Positions 44,190-54,200 of a stretch of 64,000 bases of DNA are shown here, in pieces (position 1 is the first letter of the stretch; each line of letters starts with the position of its first letter). The notes below the pieces were generated by a model. The model was not told where the DNA came from. It made no database searches and saw nothing but the letters and a program-made list of their open reading frames with translations. Made by a program: the position numbers and the translations under genes. The stretch comes from Hymenobacter sp. CRA2 (GTDB lineage: Bacteria > Bacteroidota > Bacteroidia > Cytophagales > Hymenobacteraceae): NCBI RefSeq assembly GCF_002007105.1, contig NZ_MVBC01000017.1, positions 48,506 through 112,505 on the forward strand, given 5' to 3'.

Positions 44190-46949
44190 TTAGGCTTTGC
44201 GGCTGAGCGCCAGCTTTAGCTCATTAAGCTTTAGCAGGGCTTCGATGGGCGTGAGCGTATTTACATCGAGGTGCTGGAGCAGGTCGCGGATGCCCTCCAG
44301 CACTGGATCAGCGGCCTCGAACATACTCAGCTGCAACGTGGGGCGCGGGGCACTGGCCGTGGCTACCGGGCGGGCATGGGGCTGGGCTACGGCTTTGGCC
44401 CGGCCATTGGTAGCAGGCGTCGCTTCGGCTTCTACCAATTCCTCTCCTGCCCCGTCTTCGGCGCCGACGCTGGTGCGCTCCTGCTCCAGGTGGTGCATGA
44501 TTTCGTTGGCGCGCAGCACCACGGCGGGCGGCATGCCGGCCATGCGGGCTACGTGGATGCCGAAGGAGTGCTCGGAACCGCCTTCCTGCAGCTTGCGCAG
44601 GAACAGGATGCGGCCGTCGGCTTCCTTCACGGCCACGTTGTAGTTGCGCACGCGCGGGCACTGCTCGGCCAGCTCGTTCAGCTCGTGGTAGTGAGTGGCG
44701 AAAAGCGTTTTGGCCCGGGCCTTGGGATGGTTGTGCAGGTGCTCCACGATGGCCCAGGCAATGCTGATGCCGTCGTAGGTGCTGGTGCCGCGGCCGATTT
44801 CGTCCATGAGCACCAGGGAGCGGTCGGAGAGGTTGTTCAGGATGGAAGCCGTTTCGGTCATTTCCACCATGAAGGTACTCTCGCCCTTGGAGAGGTTATC
44901 GGAGGCGCCGACGCGGGTGAAAATCTTGTCGATGACGCCGACGTGGGCGGCTTCCGCGGGCACGAAGGAGCCAATCTGGGCCAGCAGGGCAATGAGGGCC
45001 GTCTGGCGCAGCAGGGCCGATTTGCCGGCCATGTTCGGGCCGGTGATGACGACGATTTGCTGATCGTCACGGTCGAGGCGAATGTCGTTGGGGATGTACT
45101 GCTCACCGGGGGGCAGTTGCCGCTCGATGACCGGGTGGCGGCCCTGGCGGATGTCAAGCAGGCTACCGTCGTCCACCGTTGGGCGCACGTAGCGGTGCTG
45201 GCGGGCCGTGGCGGCGAAGGAAGCCAGGCAGTCGAGCACGGCCACGGTGCGGGCGTTCTGCTGCACTTGGCTTACGAACTCGTTGGCGGTCAGCACCAAT
45301 TCGTCGTAGATGCGCTGCTCAATAACGAACAGGCGTTCCTCGGCGTGCAGGATTTTCTCCTCGTAGGTTTTCAGCTCCTCGGTGATGTAGCGCTCGGCAT
45401 TCACCAGGGTCTGCTTGCGAATCCACTCGGTGGGCACCTTGTCCTTGTGGGCGTTGGTGACTTCCAGGTAGTAGCCAAACACCTTGTTGTAGGCCACTTT
45501 CAGCGACGAAATACCGGTGTTGCGCTGCTCCCGCTGCTGCAGCTGCAACAGGTAGTCCTTGCCAGAGTAAGCAATGGCGCGCAGCTCGTCCAGCTCAGCG
45601 TCGATGCCGTCGAGAATCAGGTTACCCTGGTTGGTGAGCACGCCGGCGTCGGGGCGAATTTTGCTTTGGATTTCGCGCCGGAGCGTCTCGCAGGGGTTGA
45701 GTTGGTCGGCCAGCTTCTGCAGGGCGCGCACGTCGGTGGCGTGCAGCAACTCGCGCATGGGCGCCAGCGCTTCGAGGGCGCGGCTGAGCTGGAGCAGTTC
45801 CCGCGGGTTCACGCGGCGCACGGCGACTTTGGAAATCAGGCGTTCCAGGTCGTTGATCTGGCGCAGCTGGTCACGGATGGCTTCCAGCAGTTCCGATTGC
45901 TCGTGCAGGGCCTGCACCGTGTCGAGGCGGCGCTGAATCTGGGCGGGCTCCTTTAGCGGCAGCACCACCCACTTGCGCAGCAGGCGGGCACCCATGGGCG
46001 TCAGCGTCTGGTCGAGCACGTCGATGAGCGGGACGCCGCCGGCGTGCTGGGCCGAGAGCAGCTCCAGGTTGCGCACGGTGAAGCGGTCCAGCCACACATA
46101 CTTATCTTCCTCCAGGCGCCCGATACCGTTGACGTGGCCGATGTCGTTGTGCTTGGTTTCGGCCAGGTAGTGCAGGATGCAGCCGGCGGCGATGATGCCG
46201 TCGTTGAGGTTATCGATGCCAAAACCCTTGAGCGAAGTCGTCTTGAAGTGGCGCGTCAGCGTCTCGTGCGCGTAGTCGTGACCGAAAACCCATTCGTCGA
46301 GGGCGTAGGTGCAGAAATCGGGACCGAAGGCGGTTTCGAAGTCGCGGCGGCTGTTTTTGCAGAGCAGCACCTCCGCAGGCGCGAAGTTCTGCAGCAGCTT
46401 GCCGAGGTAGCCCGCGTCGCCCTGAGCCACCAGGAATTCGCCGGTGCTGATGTCGAGGAAGCTGATGCCGGCCTGCTGCCCGCGGCCGAAGTGCACGGCG
46501 GCGAGGTAGTTGTTTGAGCGGCGCTCCAGCACGTTGTCGTGCAGGCTCACGCCGGGCGTCACCAGCTCGGTGATGCCGCGCTTTACCAGCCCTTTGGCCT
46601 GCTTGGGGTCTTCGAGCTGGTCGCAGATGGCTACGCGCTGCCCAGCGCGCACCAGCTTGGGCAGGTAGGTATCGAGCGAGTGGTGCGGAAAGCCGGCCAG
46701 GGCCGTTTCGGCCGAGGTGCCCGCGCCGCGCTTCGTCTCCACGATGCCCAGGATGCGGGCAGCCGTGACGGCATCCTCGCCGAAGGTTTCGTAAAAATCG
46801 CCCACCCGGAACAGCAGCAGCGCACCGGGGTGCTGCTGCTTGAGCTGGTGGTACTGCTTCATCAGGGGCGTATCGGCCACGGGGGCGGGGCCGAGCGTGC
46901 CGTGGGTACGTACGGCTTTCTTATCGGGCTTATCGGTAGCTGTCTTCAC
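44190..46949 (-). CDS. mutS: DNA mismatch repair protein MutS
   Basis: 919 residues. The mismatch-recognition domain has the Phe-x-Glu motif at Phe52-Tyr53-Glu54 ([11 protein letters not shown]), confirming a MutS1-type protein. Connector, core, clamp and ATPase domains follow. Walker [12 protein letters not shown] is at about residue 635, Walker B includes [13 protein letters not shown], and the HYHEL motif is present. A variable Glu/Ala-rich linker lies near the C-terminus (about 815-865), before the conserved small helical end. It detects mismatches in newly made DNA and recruits MutL. Divergent from a TrmH-family gene. Confidence 0.97.
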   Translation of the reverse strand: MKTATDKPDKKAVRTHGTLGPAPVADTPLMKQYHQLKQQHPGALLLFRVGDFYETFGEDAVTAARILGIVETKRGAGTSAETALAGFPHHSLDTYLPKLVRAGQRVAICDQLEDPKQAKGLVKRGITELVTPGVSLHDNVLERRSNNYLAAVHFGRGQQAGISFLDISTGEFLVAQGDAGYLGKLLQNFAPAEVLLCKNSRRDFETAFGPDFCTYALDEWVFGHDYAHETLTRHFKTTSLKGFGIDNLNDGIIAAGCILHYLAETKHNDIGHVNGIGRLEEDKYVWLDRFTVRNLELLSAQHAGGVPLIDVLDQTLTPMGARLLRKWVVLPLKEPAQIQRRLDTVQALHEQSELLEAIRDQLRQINDLERLISKVAVRRVNPRELLQLSRALEALAPMRELLHATDVRALQKLADQLNPCETLRREIQSKIRPDAGVLTNQGNLILDGIDAELDELRAIAYSGKDYLLQLQQREQRNTGISSLKVAYNKVFGYYLEVTNAHKDKVPTEWIRKQTLVNAERYITEELKTYEEKILHAEERLFVIEQRIYDELVLTANEFVSQVQQNARTVAVLDCLASFAATARQHRYVRPTVDDGSLLDIRQGRHPVIERQLPPGEQYIPNDIRLDRDDQQIVVITGPNMAGKSALLRQTALIALLAQIGSFVPAEAAHVGVIDKIFTRVGASDNLSKGESTFMVEMTETASILNNLSDRSLVLMDEIGRGTSTYDGISIAWAIVEHLHNHPKARAKTLFATHYHELNELAEQCPRVRNYNVAVKEADGRILFLRKLQEGGSEHSFGIHVARMAGMPPAVVLRANEIMHHLEQERTSVGAEDGAGEELVEAEATPATNGRAKAVAQPHARPVATASAPRPTLQLSMFEAADPVLEGIRDLLQHLDVNTLTPIEALLKLNELKLALSRKA

Positions 46950-47103
46950 GGCGGAGGAGCGGCAATAGGAGGCGGGGCCGGCGGGCGGCCCAGCGGATCG
47001 GGCAAAAAAGAGCGGTGAGCCGTAGCTTGCGCTTTCGTCTGAACACCGGGTTCGGGCGGTATCGTTCTATTGCCCTCCCGCGCGCTGGCGCGGGCCTACA
47101 ATC

Positions 47104-47646
47104 ATGCGAAAACTAACCATCCACGAGCTGAACCGGCTCACGGTCGAGGACTTCAAAAATACGGAGAAATTCCCCTTGTGCGTGGTTCTCGACAACGTGC
47201 GCAGCCTGCACAACGTAGGCGCCGCCTTCCGCACCTGCGACGCCTTTGCGGTGAGCAAACTCTGGCTCGGCGGCATCACCGGCCGGCCCCCGCACCGCGA
47301 AATCACCAAGACGGCCCTGGGCTCCACGGAGTCGGTGCCGTGGGAGCACGCCCCGGATGTGCCTGCGCTGGTGGCGCAGCTGCGCGCCGAGGGCTGGCAA
47401 GTGGTGGCCGTGGAGCAAACCACCGGCTCGGTGCCGTTGCCGCAGTTTCAGCCGGCCCCGAATCAACCATTAGCCCTGGTGTTCGGCAACGAGGTGTTCG
47501 GGGTAGACGATGCCGTTTTGCAGCACTGCGACGCGGCCGTGGAAATTCCGCAGTTCGGCACCAAGCACTCCTTAAACGTGTCGGTGACGGTGGGCGTGCT
47601 GGTGTGGGACGTGCTCACGAAGTGGGGCCTGGCCACGGGCAGTTGA
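47104..47646 (+). CDS. TrmH/SpoU-family RNA 2'-O-methyltransferase
   Basis: 180 residues. SPOUT fold with the three family motifs: VLDNVRSLHNVGAAFRT near residue 28, LALVFGNEVFGV near 120, and IPQFGTKHSLNVSVTVGV at about 147-164, which forms the SAM-binding trefoil knot. It lacks an N-terminal substrate-binding domain, so it is a minimal form that may act on tRNA or rRNA; the target cannot be inferred. Divergent from mutS with 154 bases between. Confidence 0.9.
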   Translation: MRKLTIHELNRLTVEDFKNTEKFPLCVVLDNVRSLHNVGAAFRTCDAFAVSKLWLGGITGRPPHREITKTALGSTESVPWEHAPDVPALVAQLRAEGWQVVAVEQTTGSVPLPQFQPAPNQPLALVFGNEVFGVDDAVLQHCDAAVEIPQFGTKHSLNVSVTVGVLVWDVLTKWGLATGS

Positions 47647-48027
47647 GCGGCCGCTCTGTGCACCTGCGCCCGTGCGGCTTGCTCAGCCGGCTAAGTGCTG
47701 GTGGGGTGCCGGACGCTGAGCACATCTGCTCGCGCAGCAACGATTAGCGGGCGGCAAGCCTCAATGCCCCGACCTCACCCGCGGTGGTTGCAGGCAATTA
47801 TGCCCCCGGCGGAAGCCTTGTTCAGCGCTGCAGCAAATCTACCAGGGCCGCCTGGGTGGCTACTTGGCGCCGCTTATAGGCTCCGTGGACTTGCCCACGG
47901 CCCTTGCCGGGCGCCCGATTTACCAGCATAAGCGTTCGGAATTGCCGTCCCGGCTTTGTATTTTAGAGGCCCACAATTCCGCTGACGGCGGAATAAGCCC
48001 TTCGACATTTCATTTCCCGTCTCCTAT
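47647..48027. other. Intergenic region before the M36 peptidase gene
   Basis: About 380 bases. A 78-codon open frame at 47695-47931 has no gene-like features. TATTTTAG at 47959-47966 with TTG at 47942-47944 is a weak promoter candidate. A small hairpin ATTCCGC-tgacg-GCGGAAT lies at 47976-47994 in the presumed 5' leader. Confidence 0.4.
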
Positions 48028-50667
48028 ATGACAAACACGTTTACGCACTACGGCCGTGCTTTCACGCTGGCCGCTTTGCTGGCGCTACCGGCGCTGGGCT
48101 CAGCTCAGACGGCTCCTCCCTCCTCGCTGACGCGGGGCCTGGAGTACCTGAATGCGCGCCGCGCCAAGCTCGGCCTGACCGAAGCCGACCTGCGCAACCC
48201 GGCCGTGGCGTCGGAATACACCGATGCCGACGCCGGCGTGACGCACTTGTACCTGCGCCAGCGCCATCAGGGCGTAGAAATCTACGGAGCCGTTATCGAG
48301 GTTCACTTTGACCGCACGGGTCGCGTGGTGCAGTCGCACAACACGTTCGTGCCGGATGCCGCCGCTATGGCAAACGGCGCTACGCCCGGCCTCACGCCCG
48401 AGCAGGCGGTAGCAGCTGCCGCCCGCGCCCTGCAGATGCCGGCTCCGCAGGGCCTGCAGCTGGAGCAGGAAGGCAGCGCCACCGAGGGCATGACCTTCTC
48501 CAAGGGCGGCATCTCGCTGGAAAAGATTCCGGTGAAGCTGATGTACTCGTTGCGGCCCAACGGCCGGCTGGCCCTGGTGTGGAACGTGACGCTCTACCCG
48601 CTCGACGCCCAGCACTACTGGGATGCGCGCATCGACGCCAGCACCGGTGAGCTGCTTGACCGCACTGACTTCGTAGTGGGTGAGCAAACGTCGTTTGCGG
48701 CCCTCTCGCAGCAGCGGGCCCAACGCTCGGTAGCCGCCACGGCTGCCCGGCGCAGCACTACGCCCGCCCCGCAGCCCACCACGGCCTCGCGCACCAACGT
48801 GCCGAACAGCTACAATGTGTGGCCGCTGACGGTAGAAAGCCCCATGCACGGCGCGCGCCAGGTGGTGAGCAACCCTGCCAATACCACGGCCTCGCCTTAC
48901 GGCTGGCACGACGTGGACGGCCAGACCGGTGCCGAATTCACCATTGCCCGCGGCAACAACGCCTACGCTTACGAAGACCGCCGCAACCGGAATGCTGCCG
49001 GCTACAGCCCCGACGGCGGCGCGCAGCAAATCTTCGACTTCCCGTACCAGACCACGATTTCGGCTAACGCCAACCAGGACGCGGCCATCAGCAACCTGTT
49101 CTACTGGAACAACCTGATGCACGACGTTACCGAACGCCACGGCTTCACCGAGGCGGCTCGTAACTTCCAGTCCATCAACTACTCGGGCGCAGGCCGGGGC
49201 AATGACTATGTGCAGGCCGAAGCACAGGACGGCCGCGGCATGGATAATGCCAACTTCGCCTCGCCCGCCGACGGTACCCTGCCCCGCATGCAGATGTACC
49301 TGTGGAACTCGCCGGGCAGCCAGTCCCTGACGTTCACGCTGGGCAACGGCACCACCATCGGGCCGTTCCGATTCGCTCAAGCCAGCTTTGGTCGCCGCCT
49401 GGCCGTGGTGGCACCGCTGACGGGCCGGGTAGTGTACGCCGGCCCCGGCTGCGCCAACCCGCTGCCCAACGCGGCAGCGATAAGCGGCAACATCGCACTG
49501 GTGCGCCGCGGCGGCTGCAACTTCACCGCCAAAGCACAGGCGGCCCAGGCCGCTGGTGCCCGCCTGGTCATCGTGATGGACAGCATCGTGGGCTCGACCA
49601 CGCTGGTGAACATGGGCGCTACCACCGCCGCCGACTCGGCCGGCCTGCGCATCCCGGCTATGTTCATTTCCAAAGCCGACGGGGAGCAGCTGCGCGCCGC
49701 GCTGGCGGCTGGCACCGTCACGGCCACCGCCGCAGCCTTTGACCGCGACGGGGACCTTGACAACGGCATCATCGCCCACGAATACGGCCATGGCATTACC
49801 AACCGCCTCACCGGTGTCGGTTCGGGCTGCTTGTCCAACGCCGAGCAAATGGGCGAAGGCTGGAGCGACTTCTTCGCGCTGTGGATGACTACCAAACCCG
49901 GTGACGTGGGCACTACCCCGCGCGGCATCGGCAACTACGCTGCCTCGGACTCGCTGACCGGCGCTGGTATCCGCACCAAGCCGTACTCGACCAACATGAG
50001 CGTCAACAACCTGACGTACGCCAACCTGGGCGTGGCGCCTTACAACGAGGTGCACAACAACGGGGAAATCTGGGCAGCGACGCTGTGGGACATGAACTGG
50101 GCCCTGATCAACCGCTACGGTTACAACACGGACCTGTACGGCAGCACCGGCGGCAACAACCTCGCCCTGAAGCTGGTCATTGAGGGCTGCAAGTACCAGG
50201 GTTGTGCCCCGGGCTTCATCGCCGGCCGCAACGGCATTCTGAAGGCCGACTCCATCCTGAACAACGCCGCCAACTCGGCCTTGATCTGGCAGGTATTTGC
50301 CCGCCGTGGCATGGGCGCCAGCGCCAGCCAGGGCTCCAGCAGCAGCATCACCGACCAAACGGTGGCCTACGACCTGCCCCGCGTGCTGTCGACCAAGACC
50401 CGCCTGTCGGCTGACGCTATGACGGTGTTCCCGAACCCCTCGCAGGACCGCGTGACGGTGCGCCTGATGGCCGCCAGCCAGCAGCCCGTGCAGGTAGAGC
50501 TAGTGAACAACCTCGGCCAGGTAGTGCTGCGCCAGACGGCTGCCGCCTCCCGCCTGCAGGGCGAAGGCGTGGAGCTGAGCACCGCCGAGCTGCCCGCCGG
50601 CATGTACGTGGTGCGCCTGACCGGCTCGACCGGCACGGCTACGCAAAAACTGGTGGTGCGCCACTAA
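48028..50667 (+). CDS. T9SS-exported M36 (fungalysin) metallopeptidase with PA domain
   Basis: 879 residues. Signal peptide about 1-26 (GSAQ). An FTP-like propeptide and inhibitor region cover about 35-210. In the catalytic domain the zinc motif HEYGH is at His584-His588 with third ligand Glu610 in GEGWSDF. A PA (protease-associated) domain is inserted before it at about 455-560 (GNIALVRRGGCNFTAKA). A type A sorting domain at about 798-879 begins VFPNP. It is a secreted gluzincin endopeptidase, probably used to digest external protein. It ends in a clear terminator. Confidence 0.93.
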   Translation: MTNTFTHYGRAFTLAALLALPALGSAQTAPPSSLTRGLEYLNARRAKLGLTEADLRNPAVASEYTDADAGVTHLYLRQRHQGVEIYGAVIEVHFDRTGRVVQSHNTFVPDAAAMANGATPGLTPEQAVAAAARALQMPAPQGLQLEQEGSATEGMTFSKGGISLEKIPVKLMYSLRPNGRLALVWNVTLYPLDAQHYWDARIDASTGELLDRTDFVVGEQTSFAALSQQRAQRSVAATAARRSTTPAPQPTTASRTNVPNSYNVWPLTVESPMHGARQVVSNPANTTASPYGWHDVDGQTGAEFTIARGNNAYAYEDRRNRNAAGYSPDGGAQQIFDFPYQTTISANANQDAAISNLFYWNNLMHDVTERHGFTEAARNFQSINYSGAGRGNDYVQAEAQDGRGMDNANFASPADGTLPRMQMYLWNSPGSQSLTFTLGNGTTIGPFRFAQASFGRRLAVVAPLTGRVVYAGPGCANPLPNAAAISGNIALVRRGGCNFTAKAQAAQAAGARLVIVMDSIVGSTTLVNMGATTAADSAGLRIPAMFISKADGEQLRAALAAGTVTATAAAFDRDGDLDNGIIAHEYGHGITNRLTGVGSGCLSNAEQMGEGWSDFFALWMTTKPGDVGTTPRGIGNYAASDSLTGAGIRTKPYSTNMSVNNLTYANLGVAPYNEVHNNGEIWAATLWDMNWALINRYGYNTDLYGSTGGNNLALKLVIEGCKYQGCAPGFIAGRNGILKADSILNNAANSALIWQVFARRGMGASASQGSSSSITDQTVAYDLPRVLSTKTRLSADAMTVFPNPSQDRVTVRLMAASQQPVQVELVNNLGQVVLRQTAAASRLQGEGVELSTAELPAGMYVVRLTGSTGTATQKLVVRH

Positions 50668-50690
50668 TTTGCCCCGCTTGCTGTTTTACC

Positions 50691-50725
50691 AAACGCCCGG
50701 CCCCGGTGGCCGGGCGTTTGTTGTT
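50691..50725 (+). terminator. Terminator after the M36 gene
   Basis: AAACGCCCGGCC (50691-50702) pairs with GGCCGGGCGTTT (50708-50719), five-base loop, followed by GTTGTT. Confidence 0.8.
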
Positions 50726-50748
50726 AAGCCCGCTACCAATATTGCGTT

Positions 50749-51171
50749 ATGGCTTCCACCGCCGACTTCGATGCCGCTCTACTGGCCCTGCGCCCCAGCG
50801 TAGCGGCCACGCTACCGCCCGACGCGCTTCCCGGCGCCGACGACCTGCTGCACCGCGCCCTGCGCCCGGTGCTCAAGCTGCTCAACGCGCGCCTGCTGCG
50901 CGTGGTGGCGGATTATGCGCTTGATTACCGCCTGCCCCTAGGCACCGCCGCGCCCGCCGATCAGCAACGCCTGCTGGAGGAACTGCTGCGCCGCAACCAG
51001 CGCCTGCAGCACACCGTGGTGGGCCTGGTGACGGCGTTGCTCACCGCCGATGAATACGCCTACTACCGCCAGCATCGCCCCGAAATGAACCGCCGGCTGC
51101 TGGAGTTGGCCCGGCAGCGCGTGCTCACGCAGGTTCCGGACGTGGTGGCCCTAGCCGCAAGTGGCACGTGA
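50749..51171 (+). CDS. Hypothetical helical protein coupled to a J-domain gene
   Basis: 140 residues, almost all predicted helix, rich in Leu, Ala and Arg, with no signal peptide or membrane segment and no motif I recognise. Heptad-like Leu spacing is seen at about 65-90. Its stop overlaps the GTG start of the J-domain gene (GTGA), so the two are translationally coupled and probably work together, perhaps as client or cochaperone partner. Function unknown. Confidence 0.7.
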   Translation: MASTADFDAALLALRPSVAATLPPDALPGADDLLHRALRPVLKLLNARLLRVVADYALDYRLPLGTAAPADQQRLLEELLRRNQRLQHTVVGLVTALLTADEYAYYRQHRPEMNRRLLELARQRVLTQVPDVVALAASGT

Positions 51172-52127
51172 GCAACTATTACCAGGTACTAGAGCTGGGT
51201 GAGCAAGCTACCGCCGAGGAAATACGGCAGGCTTACCTGCGGCTGGTGCGCCTCACCCACCCCGACCGTACACCCGACCCGGCCGCGCACCGGCGCTACC
51301 TGCTCATCAACGAGGCCTACGACACGCTGCGCCAGCCGGCGCTGCGCGCCCGTTACGACGCGAGCCTACGGGGCACGGTGCCGCGCCCCGCGTATACCGT
51401 GCCATTCCGCGGCAATGCTTACCAGGTGCTGCGCGTGCCGTACACCGCTCCCCCGGCCCGCATCGAGCAGGCGTATCAACACTGGAAGCGGCTGCTCGAA
51501 CGCGCGCCCCAGGGCGACCCGGCCATCCGGCGTCAACTGGCCGACCTGGAGCACGCCTACGCTACGCTGACCACGGCCGAGCTGCGCCAGCAGCACCACG
51601 AGCAATTGCGCCGACAGCCGCCGCGAGGACCGTCGGGCGAGGCGGCCGTGTACGCGCGCTACGCGCCCGTGGCGCGGGTGCTGTGTCAGGTACTGATGGT
51701 GGCTGCCGCACTGCTGCTGCTGGATTTTGTCTGGGTGCGCGATTATCCGCGCGAAATCGTGACGGGGGTGAGCCTGCGCACGGTGCAGGACCGCCGCGGC
51801 ATCATCGATTCCTACTACTTCGTCCAGACCCATAGCACCAATTTCCGGGCCGATCATACATACCCGGCTGGTACGGCGCTGCACCTACAGCGGAGTGGCT
51901 TGTCCGGGCACGTGCGCTCCTACCGCCCCAGCGGCGCGCCATCGGCTGAGGCGCACAGCTACGCCAAGGGCTGGTTTCCGCGGGCCGTGGCGCTGCTGAG
52001 CGCGGCCTTTGGCCTGACCGCCGCTTGGGCTTACCAGCGCAGCCGCCCACCCCGACAGACCTGCGACGCCGCTGCGACGGCCGCCATTGTAGCGCTGCTG
52101 GCCGTGTACCTGCTCTTTCGCACCTAA
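51168..52127 (+). CDS. Membrane-anchored J-domain protein with a second, degenerate J-like module
   Basis: 319 residues from a GTG that overlaps the previous stop. The N-terminal J-domain at about 3-67 has the HPD motif at His31-Asp33 (LTHPDRT) and the usual YDTLRQP and RYDASL ends. A second stretch at about 84-147 repeats the pattern (NAYQVLRVPYTAPPARIEQAY ... YATLTTAELRQQH) but has no HPD. One membrane helix at about 169-189 and two more at about 272-289 and 302-317 enclose an extracytoplasmic region. It should stimulate DnaK near the membrane. The client is unknown. Confidence 0.85.
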   Translation: MSNYYQVLELGEQATAEEIRQAYLRLVRLTHPDRTPDPAAHRRYLLINEAYDTLRQPALRARYDASLRGTVPRPAYTVPFRGNAYQVLRVPYTAPPARIEQAYQHWKRLLERAPQGDPAIRRQLADLEHAYATLTTAELRQQHHEQLRRQPPRGPSGEAAVYARYAPVARVLCQVLMVAAALLLLDFVWVRDYPREIVTGVSLRTVQDRRGIIDSYYFVQTHSTNFRADHTYPAGTALHLQRSGLSGHVRSYRPSGAPSAEAHSYAKGWFPRAVALLSAAFGLTAAWAYQRSRPPRQTCDAAATAAIVALLAVYLLFRT

Positions 52128-52135
52128 CGCTTCTA

Positions 52136-52192
52136 CCCCCACACGGCAACGGCCGGCAGCTGATGTAGCTGCCGACCGTTGCCGTGTGGGGG
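52136..52192. terminator. Very strong bidirectional terminator
   Basis: A 25-base-pair stem with one mismatch (52136-52160 with 52168-52192) and a small loop, between the convergent J-domain and terC genes. Confidence 0.85.
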
Positions 52193-52213
52193 AATGCCGA
52201 ATTGCCTTTCTGC

Positions 52214-52981
52214 TTAGTCGTAGCGCGACTCGCGCAACTGCACGGGCTTGGCTTGCTTGCGCAGGCGCATGTTCAGCAGCTCCACCAACAGGGAGAAGAA
52301 CATGGCAAAGTAGATATAGCCCTTCTCGATTTCCTTGTGGAAGGACTCCATCACCAGCATGACGCCAATCATGATCAGGAACGACAGGGCCAGCATCTTG
52401 ATGGTGGGGTTGCGGTTGACGAAGTTGGCCACCACGCCCGAGAAGACGAGCATCACGCCCATGGATAGAATTACGGCCAGAATCATGATCAGCACGTTAT
52501 CAACCAGGCCCACGGCCGTCAGAATGGAGTCGAAGCTGAACACGATGTCGATGAGCACGATCTGCACGATGATGCGCGGCAGCGAGCTATAAGTCTTTTC
52601 CACTCCTTCTTCTTCCTCCTCGCCCTGTAGCTTGGTGTGGATTTCGGTCGTGCTTTTGCCGATCAGAAACAGACCGCCGATGAACAGAATAATGTCGCGG
52701 CCGGTGACGCCGAAGTCCTGCTCAGCCCACGGCACGTCCACGTGAAACAGCGGGTTCTTCAGGCCCACGATCCACGAAATACTCATCAGCAGGCCGATGC
52801 GGATGAGCAGGGCCAGCATCAGGCCGATGGTGCGCCCCTGCTTCTGCTGCGCCGGGTTGAGGCGGTTGACGACGATGGAGATAAAGATGATGTTGTCGAT
52901 GCCCAGCACGATTTCCATGAACGTGAGGGTCAGCAGACTCACCCACGCTTGGGGGCTGGAGAAGACGGAGAAGTCGAACAC
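52214..52981 (-). CDS. TerC family integral membrane protein
   Basis: 255 residues from GTG 52981. An ATG at 53062 would add 27 residues encoded by a GAATGTG repeat tract and does not fit the family, whose N-terminus is close to FSSPQAWVSLLTLTF. About seven to eight membrane helices; the metal-binding-type Asp motifs are EIVLGIDNIIF and IDIVFSFDSIL. The acidic cytoplasmic loop EEEEEGV is typical. TerC members are linked to tellurite resistance and, more recently, to metal (Mn) export; the substrate here is unknown. It follows yajQ on the same strand. Confidence 0.88.
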   Translation of the reverse strand: MFDFSVFSSPQAWVSLLTLTFMEIVLGIDNIIFISIVVNRLNPAQQKQGRTIGLMLALLIRIGLLMSISWIVGLKNPLFHVDVPWAEQDFGVTGRDIILFIGGLFLIGKSTTEIHTKLQGEEEEEGVEKTYSSLPRIIVQIVLIDIVFSFDSILTAVGLVDNVLIMILAVILSMGVMLVFSGVVANFVNRNPTIKMLALSFLIMIGVMLVMESFHKEIEKGYIYFAMFFSLLVELLNMRLRKQAKPVQLRESRYD

Positions 52982-52987
52982 AGTGTT

Positions 52988-53023
52988 GAATGTGCAGAAT
53001 GTGTAATGAATGTGCGGAATGTG
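52988..53023. repeat. Four-copy GAATGTG repeat tract
   Basis: GAATGTG occurs four times (52988, 52997, 53008, 53017), spaced 9-11 bases, i.e. about one helical turn. It lies just upstream of the chosen terC start. Confidence 0.6.
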
Positions 53024-53094
53024 GAAAATGAATCGATGTAGCTCAGCTAGGTTCAGCCACATTATTCACACTTCCTCACCTTTCCCACATTAAA

Positions 53095-53592
53095 CTAGCT
53101 TTTCATGTTCACGAACTGCAGCGGCTGGCCGATAGAGGCTGCGTTGGTGCGCAGCAGGGCAATAACAGCCTGCAGTTCGTCGATTTTCTTGGCCGTGACG
53201 CGTAGCTGGTCGCCCTGAATCTGGGCTTCTACCTTCAGCTTCGAGTCCTTGATGAGCTTCTGCACCTTGCGGCTCAGGTCTTTGTCGATGCCGGCGCGCA
53301 CCTTCAGCTTTTTCTTCACCAGCGCGCCCGAGGGCTCTTCCTCGGCCGAGAAATCCAGGCTGGTCGGGTCGATGCTCTGCTTCACCATGCGGGTCATCAG
53401 AATATCCTCCAGCGACTTGAGCTTCATCGAGTTTTCCGACGAGAGCGTGATGACGTTGTTGGCTTTATCCAGCTCGAAGCCGCCTTTGGTGTCGCGGAAG
53501 TCGTAGCGCGTCATCAACTCTTTTTTAGCGTTGTTGACGGCGTTTTCAAGGGTTTGCGGGTCTACTTTGCTGACGATGTCGAAAGAGGCCAT
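53095..53592 (-). CDS. YajQ family cyclic di-GMP / nucleotide-binding protein
   Basis: 165 residues, the normal YajQ length, with the invariant start MASFDIVSKVDPQTLENAVNNA and the RYDFRDT, KVQAQIQGDQLRVT-like segments. It has two ferredoxin-like domains. Some YajQ members bind cyclic di-GMP and act with transcription factors; the role here is not determined. It is upstream of terC on the same strand (114 bases). Confidence 0.93.
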   Translation of the reverse strand: MASFDIVSKVDPQTLENAVNNAKKELMTRYDFRDTKGGFELDKANNVITLSSENSMKLKSLEDILMTRMVKQSIDPTSLDFSAEEEPSGALVKKKLKVRAGIDKDLSRKVQKLIKDSKLKVEAQIQGDQLRVTAKKIDELQAVIALLRTNAASIGQPLQFVNMKS

Positions 53593-53655
53593 GACGGGAA
53601 ATATTCAGTTCGAGAAAAAGCGGCACGCGGCGGGCAGGTACCGCCGCTGGGGCAT

Positions 53656-53685
53656 CAAAGTTGGCTAATTTGGCCCGAAGGACAA
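53656..53685 (-). promoter_or_regulatory. Candidate promoter of the yajQ-family gene
   Basis: Minus strand: TTG at 53685-53683, 19-base spacer, CAACTTTG at 53663-53656, one mismatch from TAnnTTTG. The leader would be about 60 bases. Confidence 0.35.
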
Positions 53686-53734
53686 CTTGCCGGCGGCAGG
53701 TTTGCCCTGCCTCCTAGCGCCTCGCCTTCTACGC

Positions 53735-54178
53735 ATGACTGCTTTTCCCGATTCACCCCGTACGGCCGCCGACTGGGCCGCCTACTACCAACTCCGCTAC
53801 CGCGTGCTGCGCCAGCCCTGGAACCAGCCCCCGGGGTCGGAGCGGGCCAACGACGACGACGCGCCGACCACCACGCACGCCCTGTGGCGCACTCCCGATG
53901 GCAGCGTGGCCGGCGTGGCCCGCCTGAGCCCCAGCGGCCCGGCCCAGGGGCAGGTGCGCTTCATGGCCGTGGCGCCCGAATGGCAGGGCCACCAGGTGGG
54001 CCGGCAATTGCTGCAGTACCTGGAGGCCGCCGCCCGCCAGCAAGGCATGACGGAGCTTACCCTGCACGCCCGCGAGGCGGCGGTGGGCTTTTACGAGCGA
54101 CTGGGCTATGCCGTAGTCGAGCCTTCGCACACGCTGTTCGGCGTGATTCCGCACTTTCTGATGCGCAAAACGCTGTAG
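53735..54178 (+). CDS. GNAT family N-acetyltransferase
   Basis: 147 residues from ATG 53735; the open frame extends upstream without support. Acetyl-CoA-binding motif A is visible as VRFMAVAPEWQGHQVGRQLLQYLE (about residues 75-98). The fold end is AVGFYERLGYAVVE. The N-terminus DWAAYYQLRYRVLRQPW resembles the ElaA/YitI-like group. Acyl acceptor unknown. It is convergent with a DUF962 gene. Confidence 0.9.
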   Translation: MTAFPDSPRTAADWAAYYQLRYRVLRQPWNQPPGSERANDDDAPTTTHALWRTPDGSVAGVARLSPSGPAQGQVRFMAVAPEWQGHQVGRQLLQYLEAAARQQGMTELTLHAREAAVGFYERLGYAVVEPSHTLFGVIPHFLMRKTL

Positions 54179-54200
54179 CGCAGCTTCTGACTGCGCGATG

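Noticed and set aside
47695..47931. 78-codon frame between the TrmH-family and M36 genes
   Set aside because: No start context, no homology I can see, and composition not different from noncoding neighbours.
48100..50358. 752-codon minus-strand open frame opposite the M36 peptidase
   Set aside because: The same shadow effect. The plus strand carries a signal peptide, HEYGH motif and sorting domain.
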